Below, piece after piece: positions 1 to 8,224 of a stretch of DNA of 64,000 bases. How positions within the stretch are numbered: the first letter of the stretch is position 1; every line of letters starts with the position of its first letter. Both the position numbers and the translations under genes were made by a program. The DNA is from Streptomyces sp. ITFR-16. GTDB taxonomy: Bacteria; Actinomycetota; Actinomycetes; Streptomycetales; Streptomycetaceae. Below the pieces are notes generated by a model, which saw only the letters and a list, made by a program, of their open reading frames with translations, was not told where the DNA came from and did no database searches. The stretch spans positions 930,001-994,000 of the forward strand of contig NZ_CP134609.1 in assembly GCF_031844705.1 (NCBI RefSeq), read 5' to 3'.

Positions 1-605
1 CGGGCGGCCTGCACCATCCGGTCGTTGTACTCCTCGGGCATGCCGAGGATCGCGCACATCACCATCATGGGCAGCCGCTCGGCGAACTCGCTGACCAGGT
101 CGGTGCGGCCCTGCTGGCAGAAGTCGTTGACCAGCCGGTTGCTGTAGCGGTTGACGTGACGCCGTACGCCGCGGGTGTCGATCCGGTTCATGGAGTCGGT
201 GACGGCGCCGCGCTGGCGTTCATGGGTGGCCCCGTCGGCGAACACGCAGATCGGCTGCCAGGTGAAGATCGGGGCCAGTGGGTGGTCCGGGGCGACGGAG
301 CCGTCCTGGAGGGCACGCCAGCGCCGCGAGTCGCGGGAGAACTGCGAGGGCGTACGGGTCATTTGCAGGTTCTCGCTGTGCCCGAGGACCAGCCAGGCGG
401 GCACGTCGCCGTGCAGCAGCACGGGCGCCACCGTGCCGTGCTCGGCGCGCAGTTTCTCGTACAGGCCGTGCGGGTCCTGCTCGGCCTCGGGGCCGTAGAA
501 CCGTCGCAGGCCGCCGGGGCCGATGCCGAGGCCGTGGGCCGGGCACTCGGGGGGCGGGAGCGGTCCGGTGGCCTCGCCGGGCTCATAGTGGAATGGGGTT
601 GTCAC
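1..605 (-). CDS. cvnE: Conservon cytochrome P450 (CvnE), 3' part cut by window edge
   Basis: This is the N-terminal 201 residues or so of a bacterial class I cytochrome P450; the heme-binding part lies outside the window. The GTG start at 605 is preceded by a GGAG Shine-Dalgarno. The N-terminus is rich in proline and glycine. It is followed by a stretch typical of conservon P450s (FYGPEAEQDPHGLYEKLR) and a B/C-helix region (FADGATHERQRGAVTDSMNR). It is the fifth gene of a cvnA-B-C-D-E unit, 93 bp after cvnD on the same strand. In known conservons this P450 is cotranscribed with the GTPase system; substrate and redox partner are not visible here. Assignment to CvnE rests on the P450 fold plus position. 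Confidence 0.9.
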   Translation of the reverse strand, partial: MTTPFHYEPGEATGPLPPPECPAHGLGIGPGGLRRFYGPEAEQDPHGLYEKLRAEHGTVAPVLLHGDVPAWLVLGHSENLQMTRTPSQFSRDSRRWRALQDGSVAPDHPLAPIFTWQPICVFADGATHERQRGAVTDSMNRIDTRGVRRHVNRYSNRLVNDFCQQGRTDLVSEFAERLPMMVMCAILGMPEEYNDRMVQAA

Positions 606-698
606 GATCGCTCCAGGGATCAGGCTGCCAAGGGCCGGACGAATGGGGGTACGCGATGGGGGCGCGCGAAAGCGGGTGCGGGCGACGCGTGCGGGAGG

Positions 699-1313
699 TC
701 AGCCGAGCGGCAGGGCCAGGCTGTGCAGATAGCGCATCAGGGTCATCAGCACATCGCGGCTGGAGGCGCGCAGCCGGGCGTCGCAGTCGATCATCGGGAC
801 CTCGTCGGGCAGGTCCAGGGCGCTGCGCAGCGCCTCGACGGGGTGCTTGGGCGCGTCGGGGAAGGTGTTGACGGCGACGACGAACGGCACGCCGCGCTCC
901 TCCAGTCGCCCGATGACGTCGAAGCTGACTTCGAGCCGGCGGGTGTCGATGAGGACGACGGCGCCGAGCGCGCCCTCGAACAGGCCGTTCCACAGGAACC
1001 AGAAGCGTTCCTGGCCCGGGGTGCCGAAGAGGTAGAGGATCAGCTCCTCGCTGATGCTGATCCGGCCGAAGTCCATGGCGACGGTGGTGGCGGTCTTGCT
1101 CTCCACCCCGAAGTTGTCGTCCACGCCGACGCCGGCCTGCGTCATGGTCTCTTCGGTGGTCAGCGGCCGGATCTCGCTGACCGAGCCGACCATGGTCGTC
1201 TTGCCGACCCCGAACCCTCCGACGATCACGACCTTCACCGCGGCGGTGGCCGTGGTGGGAAGGACGTCCTCGCTCCGGGGGCCCGTGATCGTGTCAGAGT
1301 TTCTGAAGTCCAT
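699..1313 (-). CDS. cvnD: Conservon small GTPase CvnD
   Basis: A 204-residue Ras-like GTPase of the conservon ATP/GTP-binding family. The P-loop is GGFGVGKTT (about residues 32-40), switch II is LFGTPGQERFWF, and the base-recognition loop is atypical (VNTFPDA in place of NKxD). CvnD proteins work at the membrane with CvnA, CvnB and CvnC in a G-protein-like signalling complex. The start overlaps the cvnC end by 20 bp, so the two are translationally linked. The length is usual for the family. Confidence 0.95.
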   Translation of the reverse strand: MDFRNSDTITGPRSEDVLPTTATAAVKVVIVGGFGVGKTTMVGSVSEIRPLTTEETMTQAGVGVDDNFGVESKTATTVAMDFGRISISEELILYLFGTPGQERFWFLWNGLFEGALGAVVLIDTRRLEVSFDVIGRLEERGVPFVVAVNTFPDAPKHPVEALRSALDLPDEVPMIDCDARLRASSRDVLMTLMRYLHSLALPLG

Positions 1314-1665
1314 GCATCACCGCTTCGAGGAGGGACCTGTCCGGGAGGGTTGCGCGGACGATCGGCGCGCGCGATTCGATCAGTTCGGTCGCGAGGAGTT
1401 CGGTGAGAAGCGAGGTCACCACGCTGAACGGCAGGCTGAGGTAGGCGGAGATCTCCGCGACGGACAACGGGGCCTGGCAGAGCCGCAGGATCACGGCCTG
1501 CTCGGGCTGGACCGTCGGTGACGGCTCCGACTTCGAGACCACCATGGTGACCAGGTCGAGTGCTGCCCGTTCGCTGCCGTCGGGATCGCCGGTGATGACG
1601 TACAGCCGTTCCGGGTCGCTCAGCGCCGGATCGGCCTTGCGGCGTTCTCGCCGGGAAGAACTCAT
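1294..1665 (-). CDS. cvnC: Conservon DUF742 protein CvnC
   Basis: A 123-residue DUF742 (winged-helix-like) protein. It has the typical N-terminal motif (SDPERLYVITGDP) and the conserved RLCQAPLSVAEISAYLSLP segment, and it ends in GLQKL. The ATG overlaps the cvnB stop as ATGA. CvnC is thought to link the roadblock protein and the GTPase in conservons; that role is taken from the family, not from this sequence. Confidence 0.95.
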   Translation of the reverse strand: MSSSRRERRKADPALSDPERLYVITGDPDGSERAALDLVTMVVSKSEPSPTVQPEQAVILRLCQAPLSVAEISAYLSLPFSVVTSLLTELLATELIESRAPIVRATLPDRSLLEAVMHGLQKL

Positions 1666-2069
1666 CCGGCCTGCCCGTCGTGGCGGGGCGGGCTCGTCAG
1701 ATGGGCGCCGATCCGTACGACCATGTCGCGCATCCGCGATCCGACGAGTCCGGCGTCCACCGTCTCCCCGGCGAGCACCGCGAGGTACGCGCCGGCGCCT
1801 GCCGCCATCAGATAGAAGAAGCCGCCGGTGACCTCGATGACGACGAGCCTCATCCGGCCGTCGCTGTACGGGATCTCGGAGGCGACGGCGGCCGCCAGGC
1901 TCTGCAGTCCGGCGCAGGCCGCGGCGAGCCGGTCGGCGACGTCGGGGTCCCCGCCGTGCCGGGCGATGCGCAGACCGTCGGCGGAGAGCACGACGATCTG
2001 GTGGATGTCGGGGACGTCGTCGGCGAGCTCTTTGAGCATCCAGTCCATGTTGCCCCGCTGCTGGATCAC
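1662..2069 (-). CDS. cvnB: Conservon roadblock/LC7 protein CvnB
   Basis: A 135-residue roadblock/LC7-domain protein (IHQIVVLSADGLRIARHGGDPD, then an AAACAGLQSLA helix). The GTG start at 2069 overlaps the cvnA stop as GTGA and gives the typical N-terminus (IQQRGNMDWMLKELADD). An internal ATG at 2048 is an alternative. Roadblock proteins act as GTPase regulators or GAPs, here presumably for CvnD. Confidence 0.93.
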   Translation of the reverse strand: MIQQRGNMDWMLKELADDVPDIHQIVVLSADGLRIARHGGDPDVADRLAAACAGLQSLAAAVASEIPYSDGRMRLVVIEVTGGFFYLMAAGAGAYLAVLAGETVDAGLVGSRMRDMVVRIGAHLTSPPRHDGQAG

Positions 2070-3673
2070 TTCAGGTCTCCCTTGTCCCACGCATCGTCAG
2101 AGTCTTCGTCCGCCCTGGGCTCCTGCGGGACGCCGTTGGCGGCCTTGGTGAACGCCTCCAGCCAGATCCCCGGAGGCGGTTCCTTGCCGTTGTCGTGACT
2201 GGCGCCCCGGCCGTTGGTCCGGCCCGCGGTGGGGTCGGCGGACTGGGCGGGAAGGTTGTGCGATCCCAGCGGCGCGCGGCCCCGGCTGCGGCGCTGCGGG
2301 AGTCCGCCGGCGGTCCACTCGGTCACCACGGGGACGTCGTCCTCCATGGCGACGGCCGGGGTGGCCGGGCGGGTGGCGGGGGGTGCCACGGGTCCGGTGG
2401 CCGGGCGGGTGGCGACGGGGCTCGGCTTGCGGCGGTTGCTGCGGGCCGGGACGACGTGCTTCATGTCCGCGAGGTCGATGTCGCTGGTGGGGCGCGAGGT
2501 GGCGCCGATGCCGTGGGCGATGCCGGGCGCCGGGCCGGTGGTGATCATGGCGCGGGGCACGATGAGGACCGCGCGCACCCCGCCGTACGCGGACTGCCGC
2601 AGCGAGACCTGGAGGTCGTACATCCGCGAGAGCCGGCCGACGACGGCCATGCCCAGGCGCGGGGACTCGCCGAGATCGTTCATGCTGGATCCGGCCTGGG
2701 CCCTGGCGAGCATGTTCTCGGCCCGTGCGCGGGCCTCCTCGCTGAGGCTGACGCCGCCGTCCTCGATCTCGATGGCGATGCCGGTCTGCACCTCGACGGC
2801 GGTGACATGGACGCGGGTCTGCGGCGGCGAGTAGCGCGTGGCGTTGTCGAGGAGTTCGGCGCAGGCGTGGATGAGCGGCTCGACCGCGGTGCCGATGATG
2901 GCGACCTTGGCGATGGAGTGCAGATCGACGCGCGGGTACTCCAGGATGCGCGACATGGCGCCGCGCAGCACGCTGAACAGCGGGACGGGCTTGGGCCACT
3001 GGCGGCTGGGGCGCGCGCCGCCGAGGACCGCGATGGAGTCGGCGAGCCGGCCGATCAGCGCGGTGCCGTGGTCGATGCGGAGCAGGTCGTCGAAGACGTC
3101 GGGGTTGCGCCCGTGGTGCTCCTCCATCTCCCGCAGTTCACTGGCCTGCCGGTGGACGATCGCCTGGACGCGGCGGGCGACGTTGACGAAGGCGCGCTGC
3201 GCGGAGTCACGCGTCGCCTCCTCGTTGTCGATGATGTCCAGCACGGTGTAGACGAGGGCGCGCTGGGCGTCGGGGAGGTGGCGGTAGACCTCGTCGGAGT
3301 CCACCACGTCGCGGAGCACCTCGTCGGGCGAGTTGCCCACGCGCAGCCGGTGGATCGCGGCCGGCAGCAGCTCCTTGCTGATCCGTACGGTCTCTTCGTC
3401 GTGATGGGCGATGCGCCGCTCCAGCGCGGCGCAGCGCTGTTCGTACTCGGCGCTCCGGCGGCGGAGCGTCCGTCCCCGGCGGGCGAGTTCGACGGCGAGC
3501 ACGGCGACCACGACGGTGGCGAACACGCCGCACCAGACGACTGGTATCCGCGCGGACTCGGCGACCACCGCGGCGGCGGCGGCAGTTGCGCCCGCCATCG
3601 CGACGACGGGAAGCAACAGCGCGCGGGCGACGGGGGTTTCCCGGTCGGTCGGCGGTGATTCAACACGAACCAT
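2066..3673 (-). CDS. cvnA: Conservon sensor-kinase-like protein CvnA
   Basis: A 535-residue membrane-bound histidine-kinase-like protein. Two N-terminal membrane segments (about 17-37 and 46-62) flank a very short external loop. A coiled coil follows, then a degenerate dimerisation helix (LLRIDHGTALIGRL) and a GHKL ATPase domain with N box (ELLDNATRYSPP), G1 (IEDGGVSL) and G2 (LGMAVVGRLSRMY). The C-terminal tail is long, proline-rich and repetitive (RPAT-type repeats). The ATG at 3673 follows an AGAGG motif. It is the first gene of the cvn operon and faces a 395-bp AT-richer promoter region. Confidence 0.95.
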   Translation of the reverse strand: MVRVESPPTDRETPVARALLLPVVAMAGATAAAAAVVAESARIPVVWCGVFATVVVAVLAVELARRGRTLRRRSAEYEQRCAALERRIAHHDEETVRISKELLPAAIHRLRVGNSPDEVLRDVVDSDEVYRHLPDAQRALVYTVLDIIDNEEATRDSAQRAFVNVARRVQAIVHRQASELREMEEHHGRNPDVFDDLLRIDHGTALIGRLADSIAVLGGARPSRQWPKPVPLFSVLRGAMSRILEYPRVDLHSIAKVAIIGTAVEPLIHACAELLDNATRYSPPQTRVHVTAVEVQTGIAIEIEDGGVSLSEEARARAENMLARAQAGSSMNDLGESPRLGMAVVGRLSRMYDLQVSLRQSAYGGVRAVLIVPRAMITTGPAPGIAHGIGATSRPTSDIDLADMKHVVPARSNRRKPSPVATRPATGPVAPPATRPATPAVAMEDDVPVVTEWTAGGLPQRRSRGRAPLGSHNLPAQSADPTAGRTNGRGASHDNGKEPPPGIWLEAFTKAANGVPQEPRADEDSDDAWDKGDLK

Positions 3674-4068
3674 CTAAAACCTCTGGCGGTTGATTCGGGC
3701 GGTATTCCGTAGATACAGCGCTTGCAGGGCAGTTGGGAACAAGCGCTCGAATTCGTCTCAACTCGACTGCACTGCGCGTGAGCTTAGTCAGATCGAAACA
3801 GTGCTTCCGCATATTCACCCAACCCCCTGCGCGAGCACTCCCGCGGTAATACACTCACCAGTTTTTGCACGCACCGCCTTCACGCGTACGCGGGGAGTAA
3901 CGGGAGGGACGAACGGGGCGGAATCACCTGCCGCCGTTCCTGCAAGGGGGACAATCAGGGATCCGAAATACCGTGAACCGGCTTATTCTGTACAGGATTT
4001 GAAGGCATCCGTCCCGGACGGCGGGACGGGCGCACATGTGATCGAAGTGGATCGAAAGGAGCAGATTC
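3674..4068. promoter_or_regulatory. Divergent promoter region between cvnA and iclR-type gene
   Basis: These 395 bp are visibly less GC-rich than the flanking genes and separate divergently transcribed cvnA and the IclR gene. I see no convincing coding frame. A Shine-Dalgarno (AAAGGAG, about 4056-4062) serves the rightward gene. No clear palindromic operator was recognised. Confidence 0.5.
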
Positions 4069-4875
4069 ATGACCGGCGCGCGGGTTCAGGCGGAGAAAGG
4101 GAACGCACGTCCCATCGGTCAGCCGCGGGGGTACACCATCGAATCGCTCGACACCGGGCTCCGGCTGATGCAGCTCTTCCTGACCCATGACTCACTCACC
4201 GTCACCGAGGCGGCCGAGCGGCTCTCCGTCGGCCGCTCGACCGCCCATCGGGTGCTCAGCACCCTGGAGGGGCGCGGTTTCGCGGTCCGGGACGCCTCGG
4301 GGCGCGGCTACTCGGCCGGCCCCGAACTGGTGCGGCTGGGCCGCCCGGCCGGATTCGGGGCCGCGGTCCGTACGGAGGTGGGCGCCGTGCTGGACGACGC
4401 GGTGCGGCGCACCGGGGAGACCGTGCAGAGCGCCGCGCTGATCGGCGATCAGATCCTCGCGACCGACGGCCGGGAGTCCGCGCATCCGGTACGGGTGACG
4501 CGGGACGCGGGCGGCACACGGCCCGCGCACGCCACGGCGGGCGGCAAGCTGCTGCTGTCCCGGATGAGCGAGGAGCAGGTCCGCGCCCTGTATCCGCGCG
4601 AACGGCTGGCGGCGGTCACCCCGTCCACGCTCACGTCGAGGGCGGCGCTGCTGGCGGAGCTCACGGACATCCGGGCGTGCGGCTACGCGGTCGCCCGGGG
4701 CGAGGCGGTCCCGGGGGTGCACGCGGTCGCCGTGGCGCTGACGGGCTCCACCTGGCGGGACCGGCTCGTCCTGATCGCCTGCGCACCGGCGGACCGGGGT
4801 GACGACGAGGCGCTGGCCCGCCGGGCGCGGGAACTGCACCGGTCCGCCGCCCTGCTGGGCGCCGGGCGGCCCTGA
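4069..4875 (+). CDS. IclR-family transcriptional regulator
   Basis: A 268-residue IclR-type regulator. The N-terminal winged helix (about 43-85, LTVTEAAERLSVGRSTAHRVLSTLEGRGF split over two helices) is followed by the effector-binding GAF-like domain (about 95-260), with the family's ATAGGKLLLSRM and GYAVARGEAVPGVHAVAVAL stretches. The start follows AAAGGAGCAGATTC. It is divergent from the conservon and convergent with the MarR gene (13 bp between stops). Its target is unknown; the divergent cvn promoter or a distant locus are both possible. Confidence 0.9.
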   Translation: MTGARVQAEKGNARPIGQPRGYTIESLDTGLRLMQLFLTHDSLTVTEAAERLSVGRSTAHRVLSTLEGRGFAVRDASGRGYSAGPELVRLGRPAGFGAAVRTEVGAVLDDAVRRTGETVQSAALIGDQILATDGRESAHPVRVTRDAGGTRPAHATAGGKLLLSRMSEEQVRALYPRERLAAVTPSTLTSRAALLAELTDIRACGYAVARGEAVPGVHAVAVALTGSTWRDRLVLIACAPADRGDDEALARRARELHRSAALLGAGRP

Positions 4876-4888
4876 CCCGGGGGCCGGT

Positions 4889-5395
4889 TCAGCGGCGGGC
4901 GCCGCCGATGCGGCCTTCGAGCTGGACGAGCAGTTCGCTGAGCTGGGCGCTGAGCCGGTCGCGGGACTCGGCGTCGAGGCCGGAGAGCACCGCCCGTTCG
5001 TACGCGAGCTGCCGGGGCAGCAGCCCGTCGACCAGGTCGCGTCCCTCGTCGGTGAGGCGGACGTAGGCGACCCTGCGGTCCCGTTCGTCGCCGCGCCGGG
5101 CGATCAGTCCGCGTTCCTGGAGGACCCGGAGGCGTTTGGTGACGGCGGCGCCGGAGGAGAACGTCTCCCTGGCCAGTTCGCCGGGGGTGAGTTCACGGGC
5201 CGTACGGCGCACGGCCCCCAGCAGATCGAATTCGGCGCGGGTCAGTCCGGCCGCCCGCAGCGGGGCGTCCTCGGCCTGCTGGAGCAGGGCGGAGCAGCGG
5301 TTGATCCGGCCGATGAGCTCCATCGGTCCGGTGTCGAGTTCCGGGTTCACGGCCTGCCACTGCCGCACCACCGAGGCGACGATGTCGTCGGTCAC
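4889..5395 (-). CDS. MarR-family transcriptional regulator
   Basis: A 168-residue MarR regulator. The winged helix-turn-helix spans roughly residues 45-110, with ELTPGELARETFSSGAAV as recognition region and the wing GLIARRGDERDRRVAYVRLT. It starts at GTG 5395, overlapping the FUSC stop as GTGA, so the two are cotranscribed and coupled. MarR proteins with a coupled transporter gene usually repress their own operon in response to small phenolic or amphipathic compounds. The palindrome at 7090-7100 is a plausible operator. Confidence 0.92.
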   Translation of the reverse strand: MTDDIVASVVRQWQAVNPELDTGPMELIGRINRCSALLQQAEDAPLRAAGLTRAEFDLLGAVRRTARELTPGELARETFSSGAAVTKRLRVLQERGLIARRGDERDRRVAYVRLTDEGRDLVDGLLPRQLAYERAVLSGLDAESRDRLSAQLSELLVQLEGRIGGARR

Positions 5396-7074
5396 ACCGC
5401 TCCGTTCTCCTGGGCGGGGAGGATCGGCCCCCGCCGTTTCGCTGTCGCCGCGAGCGTACGGTGCCCGGCCCGCTCGGCAGCGAGCACCGCCTCCTGGGGC
5501 AGGTCGCGCTGCCACCATTCGCCCGCGGCGGTCTCCTCGGCCTCGCGCAGTTCGACCAGCGAGCCGGTGAGCCGGCGGCGGGCGGCGTCGAGGGCGGCGG
5601 GGCCGCACGCGGGGGCCGCGAGGGTCCGCACGGCGTGGGCGCGGGCCTGTTCGGCGGCGGCGAGGGCCTGTTCGACGCGGCCGGCGGCGCGGCGGTTGGT
5701 GACGAGCACGGCGGCGAGGAAGCCGACGGCCGCGCCGATGACGGTGTCCAGGACCCGGTCGCCGATGAGTTCGCCCGCCGGGTGGCGGCCGGCGTACTCC
5801 AGGACCAGGAGGGCCATCGGGGTGACGGCGACGGAGCCGAGCCAGTAGTTGCGGGTGATCAGGGCCTCGGCGGCGAAGCCGAAGAAGAGGCAGAAGCCGA
5901 TCAGGGCCAGGGGGCCGGTGCGGGCGACCGGGAGGACGGCGGCGAAGACCAGGACGCCGATGAGGTTGCCGAGGGTGCGCTGCAGCGTCCGGTTCCAGGA
6001 GAGCGTGACGTTGGCCTGGTAGAGGGAGGCCGCCGTGACGATCGCCCAGTAGGGGCGGCCGACGCCGGCGGCCGAGCAGATGTACCCGGCCAGGGCGCAG
6101 CCGACGAGGGTGCGGGCCGCGACCGGCAGCAGCGGGGAGCCCGGGGCGAGGCGGCGGAGCAGGGCGCGCAGGGTGCCGCGGGCCTCGGGGGCGGCGCGCT
6201 CGGCGTCCACGCCGAGGAGTTCGGCGTCGGTGCCCGGTGCGGGGGCCGGGTCCGGGACGGGCCCACGGGCGCGGGTCAGCCGGGCCCAGGTACGGAGCCG
6301 GGCGGCTTCGGCCCCGTCGGGTCCGCCCGTGGACAGGGCCGTCTCGGCGTGCACCACGAGCCGTTCCAGGGCACGGCGCGCCGGGGTGGGGCGGCCGGCG
6401 GCGAGGAGTGTGCCCCAGGCGCCGTGGACGGCGGCGACCGCGGCGCGGTGGGTGCGGTGGCCGGGCTCGGCGGCGTGTGCCGCGGCGGCGTTCAGGGCCC
6501 GGGCCGTCGCGCGGCGCTCGGGCCCGTCCCGGCGGATCAGCGCGGGCGCGACGACGGTGACGGCCCAGGAGACCGCCCCGGCGCCCAGGGTCAGCGCGAG
6601 ATGGCCGGGGACCTGGCCGAGCCGCTGCGGGGCGAACAGGGCGGCTGAGCTGACGAAGGTGAAGATGACCGGGCCCGGGGGCCCGATCCGGGTGGCGTCG
6701 CAGAGCAGCTTCTGCCCGGCGGCCAGGAGCGCGCCGACGGCGATCAGGACAGCCGTGGATCCGGTGAGCGAGGCGGTGACGAGGGAGACGGCCAGCCCCA
6801 GGACCATCCCGAGGACGACGCCGGCGACGGCGCGTGCGCGCCGGGCGTACGGCAGGTTGTGGCCGTACAGCGCACAGAGCGAGCCGGCCATCGTGTACAT
6901 CACGAGGTCGAGACGGTCGGCGCGGAGCAGCACAAGATTGGGTATCGCCGTGGCCACGACCACGCTGCTCGCCGGCTTGAACCACATGTCCGAGGGGGTG
7001 TTCAGACGCAGGGGGCCGGTCAGCGGGAGGCTGCGGACAAAGGGCCGGCGGGACCGCATCGTTGTATTGCTCAC
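5392..7074 (-). CDS. FUSC-family aromatic-acid exporter-like membrane protein
   Basis: A 560-residue FUSC-family integral membrane protein. It has two clusters of hydrophobic helices (about 33-150 and 330-450), separated by a cytoplasmic domain, and a helical cytoplasmic C-terminus, as in AaeB/YccS-like proteins. Family members export aromatic carboxylic acids or fusaric acid; the substrate here is unknown. The GTG at 7074 gives MSNTTMRSRRPF, and an ATG at 7059 is an alternative. It is the first gene of a two-gene operon with the MarR regulator. Confidence 0.85.
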   Translation of the reverse strand: MSNTTMRSRRPFVRSLPLTGPLRLNTPSDMWFKPASSVVVATAIPNLVLLRADRLDLVMYTMAGSLCALYGHNLPYARRARAVAGVVLGMVLGLAVSLVTASLTGSTAVLIAVGALLAAGQKLLCDATRIGPPGPVIFTFVSSAALFAPQRLGQVPGHLALTLGAGAVSWAVTVVAPALIRRDGPERRATARALNAAAAHAAEPGHRTHRAAVAAVHGAWGTLLAAGRPTPARRALERLVVHAETALSTGGPDGAEAARLRTWARLTRARGPVPDPAPAPGTDAELLGVDAERAAPEARGTLRALLRRLAPGSPLLPVAARTLVGCALAGYICSAAGVGRPYWAIVTAASLYQANVTLSWNRTLQRTLGNLIGVLVFAAVLPVARTGPLALIGFCLFFGFAAEALITRNYWLGSVAVTPMALLVLEYAGRHPAGELIGDRVLDTVIGAAVGFLAAVLVTNRRAAGRVEQALAAAEQARAHAVRTLAAPACGPAALDAARRRLTGSLVELREAEETAAGEWWQRDLPQEAVLAAERAGHRTLAATAKRRGPILPAQENGAV

Positions 7075-7089
7075 CCAAATACTTTAACA

Positions 7090-7100
7090 GGTGTTACACC
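7090..7100. promoter_or_regulatory. Candidate MarR operator (11-bp palindrome)
   Basis: GGTGTTACACC is a perfect palindrome about a central T, within a longer imperfect TTTAACAGGTGT / ACACCCGTAAA symmetry. It lies 16 bp upstream of the FUSC start and in the 109-bp gap to the divergent APH-like gene. Size and place suit a MarR dimer; the assignment is inferred. Confidence 0.5.
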
Positions 7101-7183
7101 CGTAAACGACTTGGCCGGCCGCTCGGGGCGGCGGCACGGGCGTGATCTTGCCCGGATAGCCTGCACGCCCAGAGGAGGCACAC

Positions 7184-8149
7184 ATGGCTGACGCCGGCAC
7201 GGAGGAACGGGACGAGGAGTGGGCGCGCACCCGCGCCTGGGTGGAGAGCGGGCTCCCGGCGGGCGCGCGGATCGCCGGGGTGGAAGCGCTGCGCGGTGGC
7301 TGGACCTCGCGGATGCGGCGGCTGAGCGTGGAGGGCGGCGAGGGCCCCGACCGGCTGGTGCTGCGCTCGTTCGTCAAGCCGTTCTTCGTCCGGCACGCGC
7401 AGGGGCTGCTCACCCGCGAGGCCGATGTGCTGACCCGGCTCGGCGGTACGGACATCCCCGCCGCGTCCCTGCACGCGGTCGACGCGACGGCGGCGCACTG
7501 CGATCACCCCTCGCTGCTGATGTCCCTGCTGCCGGGCGGGGTGCGGCTGTCCGACGAAGGTGCCGGCCACCGGGCCGGACTGCTGGCCGCCCAGCTGGTC
7601 CGTATCCACGCCGTCGACGTCACGGCGGAGGACCGGCCCCGCGCGTACGAGGCGTGGACCGCGCCCGACCGGGTGCGGGTGCCGGAGGCCACCGCACGGC
7701 CCGGGCTCTGGCGGCGGGCGGTGGACGTGATCCGGCGCGACGCCCCCGCGTACCGCCCCCGCTTTCTGCACCGGGACTTCCATCCGGGCAACGTGCTGTT
7801 CGACGGGGAGGGCGAGCACGTCCGGATCACCGGTGTCGTCGACTGGGTGGAGACGTCCTGGGGGCCCGCCGACCTGGATGTGGCGCACTGCTCGACCGCG
7901 CTGGCCCTGCTGCACGGCGCCGCGAGCGGGATGGCGTTCGCCGACGCGTACACCGCCGCCGGCGGCCGGCCGGCCGAGGACCCCGCCGGCCATCTGTACT
8001 GGCGCCTGCTGGACGCGCTCGCCTTCGCCCCCGACGCGGAGAAGGTGGCGGTCCCCTGGCGCGAGCTGGGGCGGGACGACCTGACGCCCGAGCTGCTCGC
8101 CGGGCGGCTCGAGGAGTACATCGAGGCGCTGTTCACGCGGTACGGCTGA
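7184..8149 (+). CDS. Aminoglycoside phosphotransferase-fold (APH) kinase
   Basis: A 321-residue APH/choline-kinase-fold phosphotransferase. The catalytic Brenner motif FLHRDFHPGNVLF is at about residues 195-207 and the metal-binding VVDWVETSWGPADLDVAH at about 217-235. The N-lobe is weakly conserved. The start follows AGAGGAGG. Many such genes in actinomycetes phosphorylate unknown small molecules, so resistance activity should not be assumed. It is divergent from FUSC. Confidence 0.88.
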   Translation: MADAGTEERDEEWARTRAWVESGLPAGARIAGVEALRGGWTSRMRRLSVEGGEGPDRLVLRSFVKPFFVRHAQGLLTREADVLTRLGGTDIPAASLHAVDATAAHCDHPSLLMSLLPGGVRLSDEGAGHRAGLLAAQLVRIHAVDVTAEDRPRAYEAWTAPDRVRVPEATARPGLWRRAVDVIRRDAPAYRPRFLHRDFHPGNVLFDGEGEHVRITGVVDWVETSWGPADLDVAHCSTALALLHGAASGMAFADAYTAAGGRPAEDPAGHLYWRLLDALAFAPDAEKVAVPWRELGRDDLTPELLAGRLEEYIEALFTRYG

Positions 8150-8170
8150 GCAGGGGCGCGGACAGACGGA

Positions 8171-8206
8171 CGCCCGCGCCCCTCGCGGGTGCGAGGGACG
8201 CGGGCG
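8171..8206. terminator. Bidirectional hairpin between convergent genes
   Basis: CGCCCGCGCCCCTCG and CGAGGGACGCGGGCG form a 15-bp stem with one mismatch and a 6-nt loop. It lies between the stops of the APH-like gene (8149) and the scramblase-like gene (8225). There is no U-tract, as is common in Streptomyces. Confidence 0.7.
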
Positions 8207-8224
8207 GTTGCGTACGGGCCGGGC

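Noticed and set aside
4889..7078. One long minus-strand frame that would fuse a basic protein to the MarR regulator
   Set aside because: The upstream part is a shadow of the FUSC gene in another frame. The MarR start at 5395 with GTGA coupling is better supported.
7184..8149. Calling the APH-fold protein an aminoglycoside resistance gene
   Set aside because: Only the general kinase motifs are visible, and most such genes in actinomycetes act on other or unknown substrates.
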